Assembly: GCF_003589595.1 (NCBI RefSeq)
Contig: NW_020654748.1
Span: forward strand, 3,797,941 to 3,861,940
Length of the DNA: 64,000 bases
DNA from: Hyposmocoma kahamanoa
Taxonomy: Eukaryota; Arthropoda; Insecta; Lepidoptera; Cosmopterigidae
Direction: 5' to 3'
Each line of letters starts with the position of its first letter. The stretch's first letter is position 1. The notes beneath the pieces are model-generated. The model was not told the DNA's origin, searched no databases, and saw only the letters and a list, made by a program, of their open reading frames with translations. Both the position numbers and the translations under genes were made by a program. Shown here one piece after another: positions 20,571 to 31,835 of this stretch.

Positions 20571-21242
20571 TGAGACTTATCGAGAAACGTACCTTTACAT
20601 ACATACCTATTTTTTTTTTAAAAAAACAAAGCGTTGCAACACGTCACTATTTTAAAATAAATAATGCGTGAAAATCGTGAAAGTTTTAAATCAAAATAGT
20701 AATGGACTGGCCATTGGATCTACGTTATTAATCAACAGTTAAAAACCTGCTATTTTTTGTTTCCCCTACAACGACACAATAACTTTTGTAGCTATTAGCA
20801 AACCGGAAGTTATTCTATAATTATATAAATTAATTATCTAATGATAATTATCACATTTTCCTCAAACATTCATCGTCGTTATTTGGAGACTACATCTTTA
20901 CAGTGTCTAAGATAGTGTGCTATCGGTGACAATCATTGTTGCTTAAGATTTATCGATAAAAAACATTAAAAAATATCAAACATAAAAGCACCGACGACTC
21001 TGTCTTTTGCTCATTGTATATACGAATTATGACAAATCATTTTTTGATTAAAGCGAAATAGTATCGTATCTAATTGCGTAGGCTTTGTAGCTCGTGAGGT
21101 AGACGTGGAGAAACACATTGTACGATATTTTAAACTATTGCCTTTTAGAAATAGAATATACTCTCCTACTGTACAATAAGTTTATAGCCTTCTGATTTAT
21201 TATGGAACACGGGAGAGAAAATTTCATTGAAACTTCTAAATA

Positions 21243-21300
21243 GTTATTAATACAAAGATCGAACACTCACAAAAAATTCCTTCGATCCGGTCGGATCTAA
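21243..21300 (-). repeat. Fragment of tRNA-derived SINE (S3 family)
   Basis: TAATACAAAGATCGAACACTC followed by TTCGATCCGG matches the 3' tails of the copies at 51421 and 63262. Confidence 0.5.
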
Positions 21301-21304
21301 ATAA

Positions 21305-21462
21305 CTTCAAAAATGCTTCAGTATTGGTTCCACGTGAAGAAGAATATTCCACTAAAACTAGGGGATGAATCAGGTTTCGCGCACTTTCCGGTCACAGATT
21401 CCAATAAAACTTGGCAAATAGATCTAATTCCACGAATTTTTGAGGTTTTTTTATAAAAAAGT
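21305..21462 (+). repeat. CCGACTTCAAAA-family repeat, 3' part
   Basis: CAATAAAACTTGGCAAATAG and ATTCCACGAATTTTTGAGG match the right ends of copies at 23388-23862 and 36988-37262. Confidence 0.65.
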
Positions 21463-21487
21463 TACAACTATTATGACACCAATTGGT

Positions 21488-21770
21488 GGGACGAACAAGT
21501 TGTGCGTCCATCTGGTAAGTAACACGCCTATCCATAAATGTTGCAGTGTCACTCAGAGCTTTAAAGCGCAAAGACCCGAGGAGCACTGCCACTATGCCCG
21601 TCACCCTGAGACAAGTCCAATGTGCCTGTAATTTCACCAGCACTCTTATCCTTCAAAACTAGAACGTAGTAATGCTCATATTACTGCTTGGCGGCAGAAA
21701 TAGGTAAGGTTGAATTGAAGATGGCAGTATTTCCCTGGATGAAGACTTTCACAGGGAGCTCTACTGCTAT
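21488..21770 (-). repeat. S2 repeat copy a (SINE-like, about 290 bp)
   Basis: In transcript sense it runs from TAGTAGAGCTCC-like sequence (here diverged) through CTGGTGAAATTACAGGCACA and AGGCGTGT to an A-rich end. It is one of twelve copies in the window. Apparent open frames in it are not genes. Confidence 0.8.
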
Positions 21771-22022
21771 TAAATCAAATAAACTATTGAATGACGTTGA
21801 TTTCTCCGTAAATGAACGTTGTAAAAAAAAAATTAAGGAACTTTTTAATTTTTTTTTATAGTTCACTACCGGTATTTTCTATTTTCATTATCAATTAAAA
21901 AACAAGTTGAATTAGTGTTTTTTATTGTTGGTAAAACAATTTTTCGTGTGGTCGAAATACGTTAAAACGTCTGGGTCTGACTTCACTTGAAATAGGTGGT
22001 AGATATGTCCCGATCTCTTTTT

Positions 22023-22519
22023 GGCTCAACTCACACTGGCGCAGATTCGAAGCGTCGCGTCGCGTCCTGTTTTTCGACGACAACGCATGGCGATGCGCGA
22101 CGATGTTCGCATTAGCGCGCCCGGATCACAGGGTCGTATTCTAGAACTCTACTCAATGCTCAAGTCAGGACTTGAGTATGATTCAAAGCACTAGAAATCA
22201 TACTCAAGTCCTTGTCATTAGGGTCGTATTTCCAGTGCTTGATATCATACTCAAGTCTTCTCAAATCCTGACTTGAGCATTGAGTAGAGTTCTGGAATAC
22301 GACCCACAGTGTGGTCGGCGTGTGACGCTTCACTGCGCGCAAGTAACGAACGGGGCGACGCGCGAAACCGCTCGACTTTAACCAAGCGTTGACGCGCGAT
22401 TCCACATTTGTTTAGTACAAATTTGTACCTTAATAATGGGAAAATAGAGATGAATATGCTGTAGGCGAAAAACATGACGCGTCACGACGCTTCGACACAG
22501 CGCCATTGTGATTTGAGCC
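22023..22519. mobile_element. Outer MITE with GGCTCAA termini
   Basis: Left end GGCTCAACTCACACTGGCGC and right end GCGCCATTGTGATTTGAGCC are imperfect inverted repeats. They are followed inside by CGAAGCGTCGCG/CGTCACGACGCTTCG. It is interrupted at 22131-22305 by another MITE. Confidence 0.75.
22131..22305. mobile_element. MITE of the GGGTCGTATTCCAGAA family nested in another MITE
   Basis: Full copy, GGGTCGTATTCTAGAACTCT ... AGTTCTGGAATACGACCC, with a 3-bp ACA on each side (22128-22130, 22306-22308). A 3-bp duplication fits PIF/Harbinger-type insertion. Confidence 0.85.
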
Positions 22520-23121
22520 TTAGTCGCGTGATTTTTATACTAGGTGAGGTGTAGCTTGTTAGTAAAAACATTCAATATACTTTTTTGTTTAATCTTTGTA
22601 AAGGTAGAAAATTTAATTGCGTATCTAGAGCATACCATATTAATTGCTTAATATTCTTACATATTCAGTGTATTCCATATTATATGAACGCAGTCTTGGT
22701 CAAATTATGACTGAATACACATAAAAAAAAAACAATTGAATGGCGATGTTTTCATAATAATGAAACAGTATGCTTTTGTGTTTCGTTATTGAAAAATATA
22801 ATTAAATTACATAAGCTAAAAATATGATTTACTTGAGTAAGGTAATGAAATTCGATGAGCATGCACATACTACTGCGTTCAGTGCATTAAAAATTGTAGG
22901 TTTTATTTAACTATGTAGGTAATAAACGGAAGGTATTGCTTTTGTAACGTATTTTTTCCACATTTACGCGCCATCGAAAGAATGTCGCAACGCACCAAAA
23001 TGTCACTAAATGTCTTCATTTGATAAGTCATAAAAAAATCTTCACTCGCTTGAGCAAACTTTCAAGAGCTGTCAAGTTTATTTTGAGAAATAACGCTGAA
23101 TGTATTCTATATGAAAATTAT

Positions 23122-23370
23122 AAAAAAAAACCGACTTCAAAAGTTCATGGAACTACGTCCATTTGCCAAGTTTTATTGAAATCGGTTACAGGAAAATGCG
23201 CGAAACCGGAATCGTATTCCTTAGAAGTAAAATATTTTCTTCAAATTTAAATGGGACCAATACTGAGGTACCCTCTTTCCAATAAAAAAAGAGTAACAAA
23301 ATCGGTTGAAAAATCATAGAGTTATGGCGTAACACACATACAAAAAAAAAATACAATCGTATTGAGGCTT
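23122..23370 (-). repeat. CCGACTTCAAAA-family repeat
   Basis: AAAACCGACTTCAAAAGTTC at the left, then CAAATTTAAATGGGACCAAT and a run of A at the right. It is head-to-head with the next copy. Confidence 0.8.
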
Positions 23371-23387
23371 CTTTTGTTTAAGTCTTT

Positions 23388-23862
23388 TATTTTTAGCCGA
23401 CTTCAAAAAAGGAGGAGGTTCTCAATTCGACTGTATGTTCTTTTTTTTTGTATGTATGTTACGCGATAACTCCGGTATTTGTGAACCGATTTTCATGATT
23501 CTTTTTTTGTTGGAAAGGGGATACTCCCATTGTGGTCCAGTGGTCCCACTTCATTTTGAAGAAAATCATCCACCTCAAAGAGTGGCTGTTCACGCATGAA
23601 GATTCATTTTTATAAATAGCGCCTAACTTTAATTTAGGTGCAATTACTCTTAGCAATCATTTAGTTGATTTTGCTATTTCTCCAATTCAAGGCGTTTTTC
23701 TCTCGATATACTTTGAGTAGTGTCTTAGTGAGAACCAATTTTTATTATCTCCAGTATCAAGTCCTGTATAGTGGCGAACTAGGGGATATTTCAATGAAAC
23801 TTAGCAAATAGACGTAATTCCACGTACTTTTGAGGTCGGTTTTTTATTATTTATAAAACTTC
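23388..23862 (+). repeat. CCGACTTCAAAA-family repeat, long copy
   Basis: Starts AGCCGACTTCAAAAAAGGAG and ends GAGGTCGGTTTTTTATT. The two ends are thus roughly inverted (ACCGAC/GTCGGT). Contains TTTTTTTGTTGGAAAGGGG, seen in the other copies. Confidence 0.85.
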
Positions 23863-24317
23863 ATTCAGCTACCCCTTGCGACTCGCATTTGATTATATCA
23901 AAACGGCTATCATAGCGTGCCGGTACTGTAGTGGCTAAGTCTGTCTTACTATCTATAGATATTTTTTCCGAAATAAATTATTATTTCACATATAAGTGTC
24001 ACAGAGAACGCGGGTTTCCCCAATATTGATTTACCTATTAGTAGGTTAAAAAGAACGTGCACACTTTATCTAAAGTAGCTTAAGTATTTACGTATTTAAG
24101 TATTTTTATTGACATAGTTAAGCTTTTTATTGAAGTGACATTGTCCGAAAGTAGTTTCGCGAGCTATAAATTAAACAAAACAACTGGCAGTTTCTATTTT
24201 AGTTACGAGGTCGTTTTTTGCCTTTTACCGTCTTTTAATGTGCAACCCAACCTTTCAATATCAGTAAATTAGTACATCGTCGATACTCCCTATGAAAACC
24301 ACGTTTTGTATGGATGG

Positions 24318-24612
24318 ATGCAAAACGTGGGCACTGGATGAGGAGGTCCCGGGTTCAATCCCCGGTAGGGCCAACGGCTCAGTGGTGGCAAACGTTAGCG
24401 CGACGGGAAGTGAGCGTGCTTACAGCTCCAGTACCTATCTGGGAAATAGGAGGGTCCTGTACGTGCACCTGAGGCGGCTCGCTTAGGCGAGCCACCCCAA
24501 ACGGGCTGATTTGGGGTTAGAACCTGACTTAGATGGGCATGCTCGCGCAGGTCACAGTGCCCTTCTCGTATACCCTGAGGTTTGGTAGGGAGAGTCACTA
24601 TAATCAAAACTT
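24318..24612 (+). repeat. tRNA-derived SINE, S4 family
   Basis: A B-box-like GGTTCAATCCCC (24352-24363) is followed by CGGTAGGGCC, then a body with ACCTATCTGGGAAATAGG and GGCGGCTC. A related 3' half is at 61560-61745 and a 5' part at 31757-31835. Confidence 0.6.
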
Positions 24613-24939
24613 ACGTAGAAAGATATGGTGCTGTTCATATTTCATCTGCTTAAAGGTGGCATTTTCCACAAAAAACCTCCAAATTATTTATCAGTTGTAA
24701 GAAATTCACCATCTTTCTGCAAATAAAACTCGTATTAAGTTTATAGCTTTTTGTTATTGAGTTACAAGTGCAGAAAGATAGTGATTTTCTTACCATAGCA
24801 TACCATAATTAAAGACATTTTGAGGAAAATGTGATTTATGTGGTTTTACCTTTAAACAGACGATTTTATACCTAACCTAACATTTAAAAATCAATTCTAA
24901 ATCCAGTAAGGAAAGATCTATAATTGAGCGTGCTGTTCA

Positions 24940-25035
24940 TTATAACGTGAAGCTTGACTCTTAAGTTTTAAATTCAACTCTATGGCACTTGTTATAAGAG
25001 CGCTCCAAGTTTAAAGTGTCAAGTTGAATCTACCT
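24940..25035. repeat. MITE fragment, CAGTCAAG/GTGTCAAG family
   Basis: GAAGCTTGACTCTTAAGTTTT ... TTTAAAGTGTCAAGTTGAATC has the same inverted layout as the copy at 41181. Confidence 0.5.
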
Positions 25036-25117
25036 AAGTAATGAAATGTTAGCTTCTTTATATCACAACAAAGTTATAAATATCTACTTAAGCGAACCTA
25101 GTTATTTACCTAGTTAT

Positions 25118-25118
<1 letters not shown>

Positions 25119-25159
<41 letters not shown>

Positions 25160-25361
25160 GCACACACTCAACATAACCCCGCACTAGGGAAAACCCTGTG
25201 TCGCAGGTGCCATGGACACACACATAGAAAACCACAAATTACACCCAAACTCACGAGAGAAATAAATGTAGGCCATACAAATATTTCTCCCGACCCGGGA
25301 ATCGAACCTGGGACCTCTGCGTGGCAGTTCGGCGTGGTAACCGTTCGGCCACGGAGGCAGT
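25119..25361 (-). repeat. tRNA-derived SINE, S1 family, with (ATT)n tail
   Basis: In minus-strand sense: ACTGCCTCCGTGGCCGAACGG (A box), GGTTCGATTCCCGGG (B box), then a body ending in a TTA repeat at 25119-25158. Confidence 0.9.
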
Positions 25362-25431
25362 TTATATTGTATTGTTGTAGTTTTATATTGGTATTTATTT
25401 ATGATAAAAAAGTCGACACAAACAAAATTTT

Positions 25432-25709
25432 TTTTAATAATATTAGTGCGCCTGATGGTAAGCTACACGCCTGTCCATAACAGTTGCAGTTCCACTCAGA
25501 GATTAAAATCGCAAAGGTCTGAGGGGCACTGTCAATGCACCCGTCACCCAGACACATGTGTTGGCCCCAAGTGTCTGTCGTTTCACCAGCACTCTTACCC
25601 TTCAAAACCGGAACACAGTAATGCTGACATTACTGCTTGGTGGTAGAAATAGGTAAGGTGGCAGTACTTTCCTGGACGAACTCTTTCACAAGGAGCACTA
25701 CTGCTACTG
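25432..25709 (-). repeat. S2 repeat copy b
   Basis: GTGCGCCTGATGGTAAGCTA through TTTCACCAGCACTCTTACCC to AAGGAGCACTACTGCTACT. Confidence 0.85.
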
Positions 25710-26267
25710 AATTAGTAGTTAATATAAACAAAACAGCATTACTAAACAAATAAGTGAAAACAAAATACTGTCGAAATGCGACATCTAAAAAAAATTAATT
25801 AAATTTTCCGGAAAAAAAATCTTGTGCACTGAATGTAGACATTCGTGTTTTTTTTAATTGTAATTAAGAACACAGCATGATAATTGAATGACATCGTGAA
25901 AGGAGCGACTGTTGTATAACTGTTCGCAATCACGATGACAATGGGGCGTCCCTGGGCGTCACCACGTTCTCACGCCGGCCGGCCTTACCGCACCTCAAAG
26001 GCCACTGAAAATGGCACGAACGCTAATTTCCTGATATTTCACGGGTAGTATTATGGTTTGGTGAATGTTTATGCTTTCTTGCAACAAACCATGACATTTA
26101 TACTAGATACTTAGTAACTGATATTAATTTTATCTGGAAATTTAATTTGTATTAAGTCCTATAAGTATAGTCTTCATGATAGGTGTTATCACATTACCAA
26201 TTAGTATTATCGGAGGTAAGTAAGTAAATATGTAGGTATTGCTAAAGTCGATGACGTAAGGATCAAT

Positions 26268-26577
26268 TTTTAACCGACTTAAAAAAAGGAGGAGGTTATA
26301 CGTTCGGCAGTACGTATGTTTTATGTATGTTTTCCGATATCTTCGTCAATTGTGAACTATTTGGAAAATTCCTTTTTTGTTTAAAAGGGTGCACTTCCGT
26401 GGTGGTGCCATTGTCAGTAAGTTAGAATCTGATGAGGGGATCCCATGAAAATCGCAGAAAATTCTCAAATTTTACAGGCATGTCCGTGTAGTCACCAATT
26501 TCTCCATCAATAGCAGACCGATTTCGAAAATTCTTCTTTTGTTTGAAAGGGTGTACTCTCGAAGTGGTCCCTGATGC
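26268..26577 (+). repeat. CCGACTTCAAAA-family repeat, diverged
   Basis: Starts TTTTAACCGACTTAAAAAAAGG. Includes GTTAGAATCTGATGAGG, which also appears near 28887, so the two may belong to the same subfamily. Confidence 0.65.
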
Positions 26578-26717
26578 TGTTCTGCGTTCGTCTCGGTTGT
26601 TACAAAAATATTAATTATTTTCCGCAAATAAAAATTGACTTTTCACTTGACACAATACGTGCAATCAACAAATCACCGTCACCATACTTAACGTTAACTG
26701 TTACGTTACGTTACGTT

Positions 26718-26943
26718 AACTGCTTCCGTGGCCGAACGGTTACCATGCCGGACTGCCACGCAGAGGTCCTAGGTTCGATTCCCGGGCCGGGAGAAATATT
26801 TGTATGGCCTACATTTATTTCTCTCGTGAGTTTGGGTGTAATTTGTGTTTGTCTATGTATGTGTCCATGGCACCCGCGACACAGGGTTTCCCTAGTGCGG
26901 GGCTATGATGAGTGTGTGCGTTATTATTATTATTATTATTATT
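26718..26943 (+). repeat. tRNA-derived SINE, S1 family
   Basis: A box TGGCCGAACGG at 26729-26739, B box GGTTCGATTCC at 26772-26782 and tail (TTA)n at 26921-26943. Preceded by a short (GTTAC)n run (26700-26718). Confidence 0.92.
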
Positions 26944-27419
26944 ACCATGACAACCAAAATTGCAATGGAATACTAGAAAGAAATTACTCTCAGACTTGAC
27001 AGTATGGCGCATTAGTGCCTTTGCCTTTTCCAATGCAAATGGAAAAAACAGTACCAAAAAAAATAAGAAAATCGACTCATCCGAAGAACAGAGTCTGATG
27101 TGATTATGTAGCGAAAAGAGAATAAGTACATTTCGAGAATAATTTCGTTATTCAAACTAAGGTCTATGTAAACTTATTTCGTTTCGAAAATATAAAATAG
27201 AACAACGGTCGATCTGACATTCACAGCGAAGAAAATCGAACGAAATGTACTATGTCCTAAGAACAAGTAATTTTGCACGTAGATCTTTGTTCTACGGATG
27301 AGTCGAAATGTAAAATGTATTAGGGGCATTGACTTACAAATAAATGGACGACGCGACGGGTCTAATACAAAAACCACGAAAAAAATGTCCCAAGTAAACC
27401 TATTCGAAATTTAAATTGT

Positions 27420-27561
27420 TATGTCATCGCAGTATCGCGCTGTCCGTAGAACAAATGAAGACTAAAGCGGAGTGTCGCGCTCTGTATACGATTTTAGCGC
27501 CTTGCAAGTGCGGACACTTTTTAGCGCGGACCCGACGTCCATATAATTGTAAGTCAATGAT
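27420..27561. repeat. Dispersed repeat shared with 53110-53255
   Basis: TGCGGACACTTTTTAGCGCG and CCCGACGTCCAT appear in both places in the same order, with about 80 percent similarity over 130 bp by eye. The mariner inserted directly beside this copy. Confidence 0.65.
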
Positions 27562-28844
27562 TAGGGGTTAAAGTATGAAATTGCCGTTTTATTGCAATAG
27601 GTTCTTTGAATTTTCATAGAATCTTCATGGTTTGAGGTTTTCGAATGAAACTTTTTTCAAATGGTTTCTGTGATTTTTTTTTTTTTTAATTTGAAACATT
27701 TGAATATCGACTTTCAATTGTGTTTGTTATTCAATTTAGACAAGAAAGATGGATACTGCGAAAATTCGAGTGATTTTTGAATACGAGTTCCGACGCGGAA
27801 CTAACGCGGCAGAAACAGCCCGCAATATCAATGCTGCGTTTGGAGAGGGGTCTACTAATGAACGCACCGTGCGATTTTGGTTTAAACGCTTTCGTGATGG
27901 AAATTTCGACTTAAAGAACGAGCCACGAGGAAGACCGCCCACACAGGTGAATAACGATGAATTAAGAGAGATAGTGGAAGCCGATCCTAGTCAAACTACC
28001 CAGGAATTAGCGGCATGGTTTAACGTTACCTTACCCACAATATTGACTCACTTGCGTCAAATCAATAAAATAAAAAAATACGAAAAATGGGTGCCTCATG
28101 ATTTGACTGATCTGCAGAAAGAAACGCGTGTTGAAACTTGTGTTGCCTTGTTGAACCGGTACAGAAATGAAGGAATATTGGATCGAATTGTAACATGTGA
28201 TGAAAAGTGGATTCTTTATGATAACCGGAAAAGAAAAATGCAATGGCTGACCCCAGGTCAAATGCCACAACAGTGTCCTAAAGCAAAACTTACCAATAAA
28301 AAGGTAATGGTAACTGTTTGGTGGTCTCAGCATGGTGTTATTCACTATAGTTTTCTCCGATCTGGTCAAGCAATAACGGCAGATGTCTATTGTGCCGAAC
28401 TCCGAACCATGTTGACAAAACTAGCAGTAAAACAGCCCCGACTCATGAATCGATCTTCACCATTATTGCTCCACGACAACGCGAGACCTCACACAGCACG
28501 AGAAACCATTTTGACCCTTCAGGAACTGCAGTTAGAAACCATTCGTCATCCTCCGTATTCACCAGACCTTGCTCCAACGGACTACCATTTTTTTCGTGAT
28601 TTGGACAATTATCTACGTGACAAGAAGTTTTCTTCCCAGGAGGCAGTACAAAATGCTTTCACACAGTTTGTGCAGTCTAGATCGTCGGAGTTCTATCGCA
28701 AAGGCATTAATAACCTTCCCATTAGATGGCAGCAATGTATAGATAATAATGGCAACTATTTTGATTAAATAAATTTGTTAAAAATTTAAAAATAAACAAT
28801 TTAGATTTTCGGTACAAATCGGCAATTTCATACTTTAACCCCTA
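27562..28844 (+). mobile_element. Intact mariner transposon
   Basis: TA target duplications flank inverted repeats beginning GGGGTTAAAGTATGAAATTG (27564 onward; mirrored up to 28842). The 23 outermost bases match perfectly. Length of about 1.28 kb is that of canonical mariners. The transposase ORF is uninterrupted. Confidence 0.95.
27749..28768 (+). CDS. Mariner transposase, DD34D
   Basis: The 339-residue protein has paired helix-turn-helix domains in the first 115 residues (RTVRFWFKRFRDGNF, GRPPTQ linker), then WVPHDLTDLQ and the catalytic core. First Asp in TCDEKWILYD, second in LLHDNARPHTA, third in YSPDLAPTDYHFF. The second and third are separated by 34 residues. The C terminus NGNYFD is typical. 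Everything needed for cut-and-paste transposition seems present. Confidence 0.96.
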   Translation: MDTAKIRVIFEYEFRRGTNAAETARNINAAFGEGSTNERTVRFWFKRFRDGNFDLKNEPRGRPPTQVNNDELREIVEADPSQTTQELAAWFNVTLPTILTHLRQINKIKKYEKWVPHDLTDLQKETRVETCVALLNRYRNEGILDRIVTCDEKWILYDNRKRKMQWLTPGQMPQQCPKAKLTNKKVMVTVWWSQHGVIHYSFLRSGQAITADVYCAELRTMLTKLAVKQPRLMNRSSPLLLHDNARPHTARETILTLQELQLETIRHPPYSPDLAPTDYHFFRDLDNYLRDKKFSSQEAVQNAFTQFVQSRSSEFYRKGINNLPIRWQQCIDNNGNYFD

Positions 28845-28852
28845 TTATAAAG

Positions 28853-28997
28853 GAGTCCGTAACAATCCCATTGTCACCAAGAAGTCAGAATCTGATGAGG
28901 TTTGTTTGTGAGGTTGGTTTCCATAGTCTAAGAGAGAATCCCATGGAAATCGAAAAATACCGCTATACAACTTTTAAGGTCGGTTTTTTTTTTTCAA
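28853..28997 (+). repeat. CCGACTTCAAAA-family repeat, 3' part
   Basis: AAGAAGTCAGAATCTGATGAGG ... ACTTTTAAGGTCGGTTTTTT fits the 3' end of the family. Confidence 0.6.
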
Positions 28998-29296
28998 TGA
29001 AAAAGTTACAATTCAGGATTAAGAAATTAGCGCTAGAGTGCTCAAAAAGATCAACATACCTACAGGTATAAACTATCGTACCGTCGTCGTATTCGCAGTC
29101 CATTTTAGATTTATATAATTTAGTTAAGATCTGTTTGCACAATACCCTTTTACTTTGCGCATATTGTAATAAAACTTTTATTAAAGAAAATTATCAAACG
29201 ACTACGGAGTTTTAACAGGCGTGTCCGACAAGCTCTTGCTCGGTTTTGTTTCCCTGACATTATAAATTTGAATAGGTACCAACAATCGTTGTACTA

Positions 29297-29812
29297 TAAC
29301 TGTTTCTGTGGCTGAACGGTTACCGTGCTGGACTGCCATGCAGAGGTCCCGGGTTCGATTCCCGGGCTGGGAGAAGTATTTGTATGGCCCACATTTATTT
29401 GTCTCGTGACTTTGGGTGTAATTTGTTTTTTTTTAAGATACTAAGTGATGAGACTTACAAGTCGTGCGCCTGACGGTAAACGACACGCCTGTCCATGACA
29501 GTTGCAGTGCCACTCAGAGATTTAAATCGCAAGATCTGAGGTGTTTTGCCTCTGCGCCCATCACCCTGAGACATAAGTTGAATAGTCCCATGTGCATGTA
29601 GTCTCACCAGCACCGTTACCCTTCACAACTGGAATGCAGTAATGAACACATTACCGTTTGGCGGTAGAAATAGGTAAGGTGGCAATACTTCCCTGGACGG
29701 ACACTTTCAGGAGCTCTACTGCTAGTATTGTGGTTGTCTACCAATGTGTGTGTCCAGGACACCCGCGATTTCCCAGTGCGGAACTATGAGTGTGTGAATT
29801 GTTGTTGTTGTT
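29297..29812 (+). repeat. tRNA-derived SINE, S1 family, split by an S2 insertion
   Basis: The 5' part (29297-29425) carries GTGGCTGAACGG and GGTTCGATTCCCGGG. The 3' part resumes at about 29728 and ends in (TTG)n at 29798-29812. TTGT occurs at both break points. Confidence 0.85.
29429..29727 (-). repeat. S2 repeat copy c, nested in the SINE
   Basis: GTCGTGCGCCTGACGGTAAA through to CAGGAGCTCTACTGCTAGTA; the T-run at its left is the A-rich tail in reverse. Confidence 0.85.
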
Positions 29813-30035
29813 ACTTAAGAACCTGAAGATGACAATGTTCGAAGTACTGGTTATGGGTAGCAAATTTACATAGTCTGCACTTACGCACTTTAAACTTATC
29901 ATAAGAACGATAACAAACCTGCCACTTTCCTTTTAGCGAGGACATCTGTGCGCGCGCACCTGGCAATGAATGTAAGGTATACGGGTTTGTAATTAACCAT
30001 CTAACAAACACGTCTGAGTAGAATATTTGGTATTT

Positions 30036-30299
30036 AGTAGTAATAGAGCTCCTTGTTAAAGACTTCGCACAGGGCAGTATCTACAACAGTAATGTCAGCA
30101 TTACTGTGTTCCGGTTTTGAAGGGTAAGGGTGCTGGTGAAATTACAGGCACATGGGGCTTGTCAACTTATGTTTCAGGGTGACGGGGACAGTGGCAGTGC
30201 CCCTCAGATCTTCGCGATTCAAAGTTTTGAGTCTGACAGACGTGTAGTTTACCATCAGGCGCACTACTTGTTCGTCCCGTCACTTGATATTATAAAAAC
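30036..30299 (+). repeat. S2 repeat copy d
   Basis: TAGTAATAGAGCTCCTTG ... CACTTGATATTATAAAAACA. Confidence 0.85.
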
Positions 30300-30826
30300 A
30301 AAATATTTTTCATAGAATGTGTAGAAGAATGTAGGAAGTTTACGGCGCGTTTCTCGTGCATTTTCTCGTTTTTTTATTCTTGTGGTGTATGGCTTAAGTG
30401 ATATAGTGTGACACCTTTTTAACTCAGAATTTGTTTATCAATATTGTAATGTAGATGTGATGAGAGTAAGTGTGACAGCGAATGCGGAAGCACGCACGGC
30501 TGCGCCCCGGAGCGGCCCGGAAGTGACTTGGCCCAGGGGCGCAGTCTAGCCTATGTGATGGGCCGCAGATATGTTACATGCATTTCACACGATCAAATCT
30601 GTCGATGAATATCTTTACGAAACCATGTAATGCGTTATATTTATATCTTAGTAACAAATCGCAAATTCTATGGTTATTAATATTCTATATAAGTATGCAA
30701 ATTCGGACCTATAGTTTATAATTTTGTGGCCACGGTTTTTACACGATTTAGTTTTTCAGTCGTAAGTTGCATTACATTTTGAGTTTCTTAATTCTTTGTT
30801 ATAACATATATAAATTCTATATTCCT

Positions 30827-31047
30827 TAGTAGAAGTAGAGCTCCTTGTGAAAGAGATCGTCTCGTGGGAAGTATTGCCACCTCACCTGAGCATTACCGTG
30901 TTTCGGTTTTGAAGGGTATGGGTGCTGGTGAAATTACAGGCCCATGGGGATTTGTCCATTTAGGTCTCAGGGTGATTTAAAGCACTGAGTGGCACTGCAA
31001 CCACCAGGCGCACGACTTGTTCGCCCCGTCACTTGCTATAATAAAAA
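30827..31047 (+). repeat. S2 repeat copy e (internal deletion)
   Basis: AGTAGAAGTAGAGCTCCTTG ... CACTTGCTATAATAAAAATG. Shorter than the others in the middle. Confidence 0.8.
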
Positions 31048-31430
31048 TGAAAATACCCAATAATATGCGCCGGCGCTGTTGTGTTGTTTCGAGTTAGAGC
31101 TAGAATCACCCAGTTTTTTATTGTTGATGATGGATACTTAGATAATATTATGAATTTGGATTGTCACTTGAAGCGACCCGTTACTGACAGTAGGTGGACA
31201 AGAAAAGGCCACAGCCCTGTGTATCTCTTAAATACAGTGTGGCGAAGTGTGCGACGCCGGCCCACTATGCCTGGGTCAAGGACCGGACAAGCCGGCAGTC
31301 TATGTAGGTACCTACACGTACTATCGCTCTCACAAGTGCATTCTCGCATTGGAATCGGACACATCAATTCCTGTCAACTCGTAGACCTCTCGGAAGCGTA
31401 AAGTAAAAACGAGGTTCTTTGTCCGATTGA

Positions 31431-31685
31431 GTTACCTATTTTTGCCGCCAAGCGTTAATGTGGGAATTGTTGCGTTCCAGTTTTGAAGGTTAGTTGGTGC
31501 TGGTGAAATTACAGGCACATGGGACTTGTCAACTTATGTCTCAGTGTGACGGGCGCAGTGGCAGTGACCCTAAGATTTTTGCGATTTAAAGCTCTTAGTG
31601 GCACAGCAACTGTTATGATAGGCGTGTCGCTTATCACCAGGCGCACGACTTGTTCGTCCCGTCAATTAGTATTATAAAAAAAAAG
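31431..31685 (+). repeat. S2 repeat copy f (5' truncated)
   Basis: Begins at TTACCTATTTTTGCCGCCAA and ends GTATTATAAAAAAAAAG. Confidence 0.8.
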
Positions 31686-31756
31686 TTAAAATCGGGTAGA
31701 AATTGCATTAGTGATGTTGAATTATTTTTACAAGATTGTATAAATAATTGCCAGTT

Positions 31757-31835
31757 TGACGACCTCGGTGGCCTGACGGTTTGCAATGTGGGTGCTGGAC
31801 GAAGAGGTCCCAGACGCGATTCCCGGTAGGGCCAA
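31757..31835 (+). repeat. tRNA-derived SINE 5' fragment (S4-like)
   Basis: TCGGTGGCCTGACGG (A-box-like), then GACGCGATTCCCGGTAGGGCC (B-box region). Confidence 0.5.

Noticed and set aside
22160..22475. Minus-strand open frames of 74-81 codons
   Set aside because: They run through two nested MITEs and have no protein character.
26718..26800. Possible tRNA gene at the S1 copies
   Set aside because: Boxes are good, but the unit continues into a shared body with an (ATT)n tail and repeats four times in the window; SINE.
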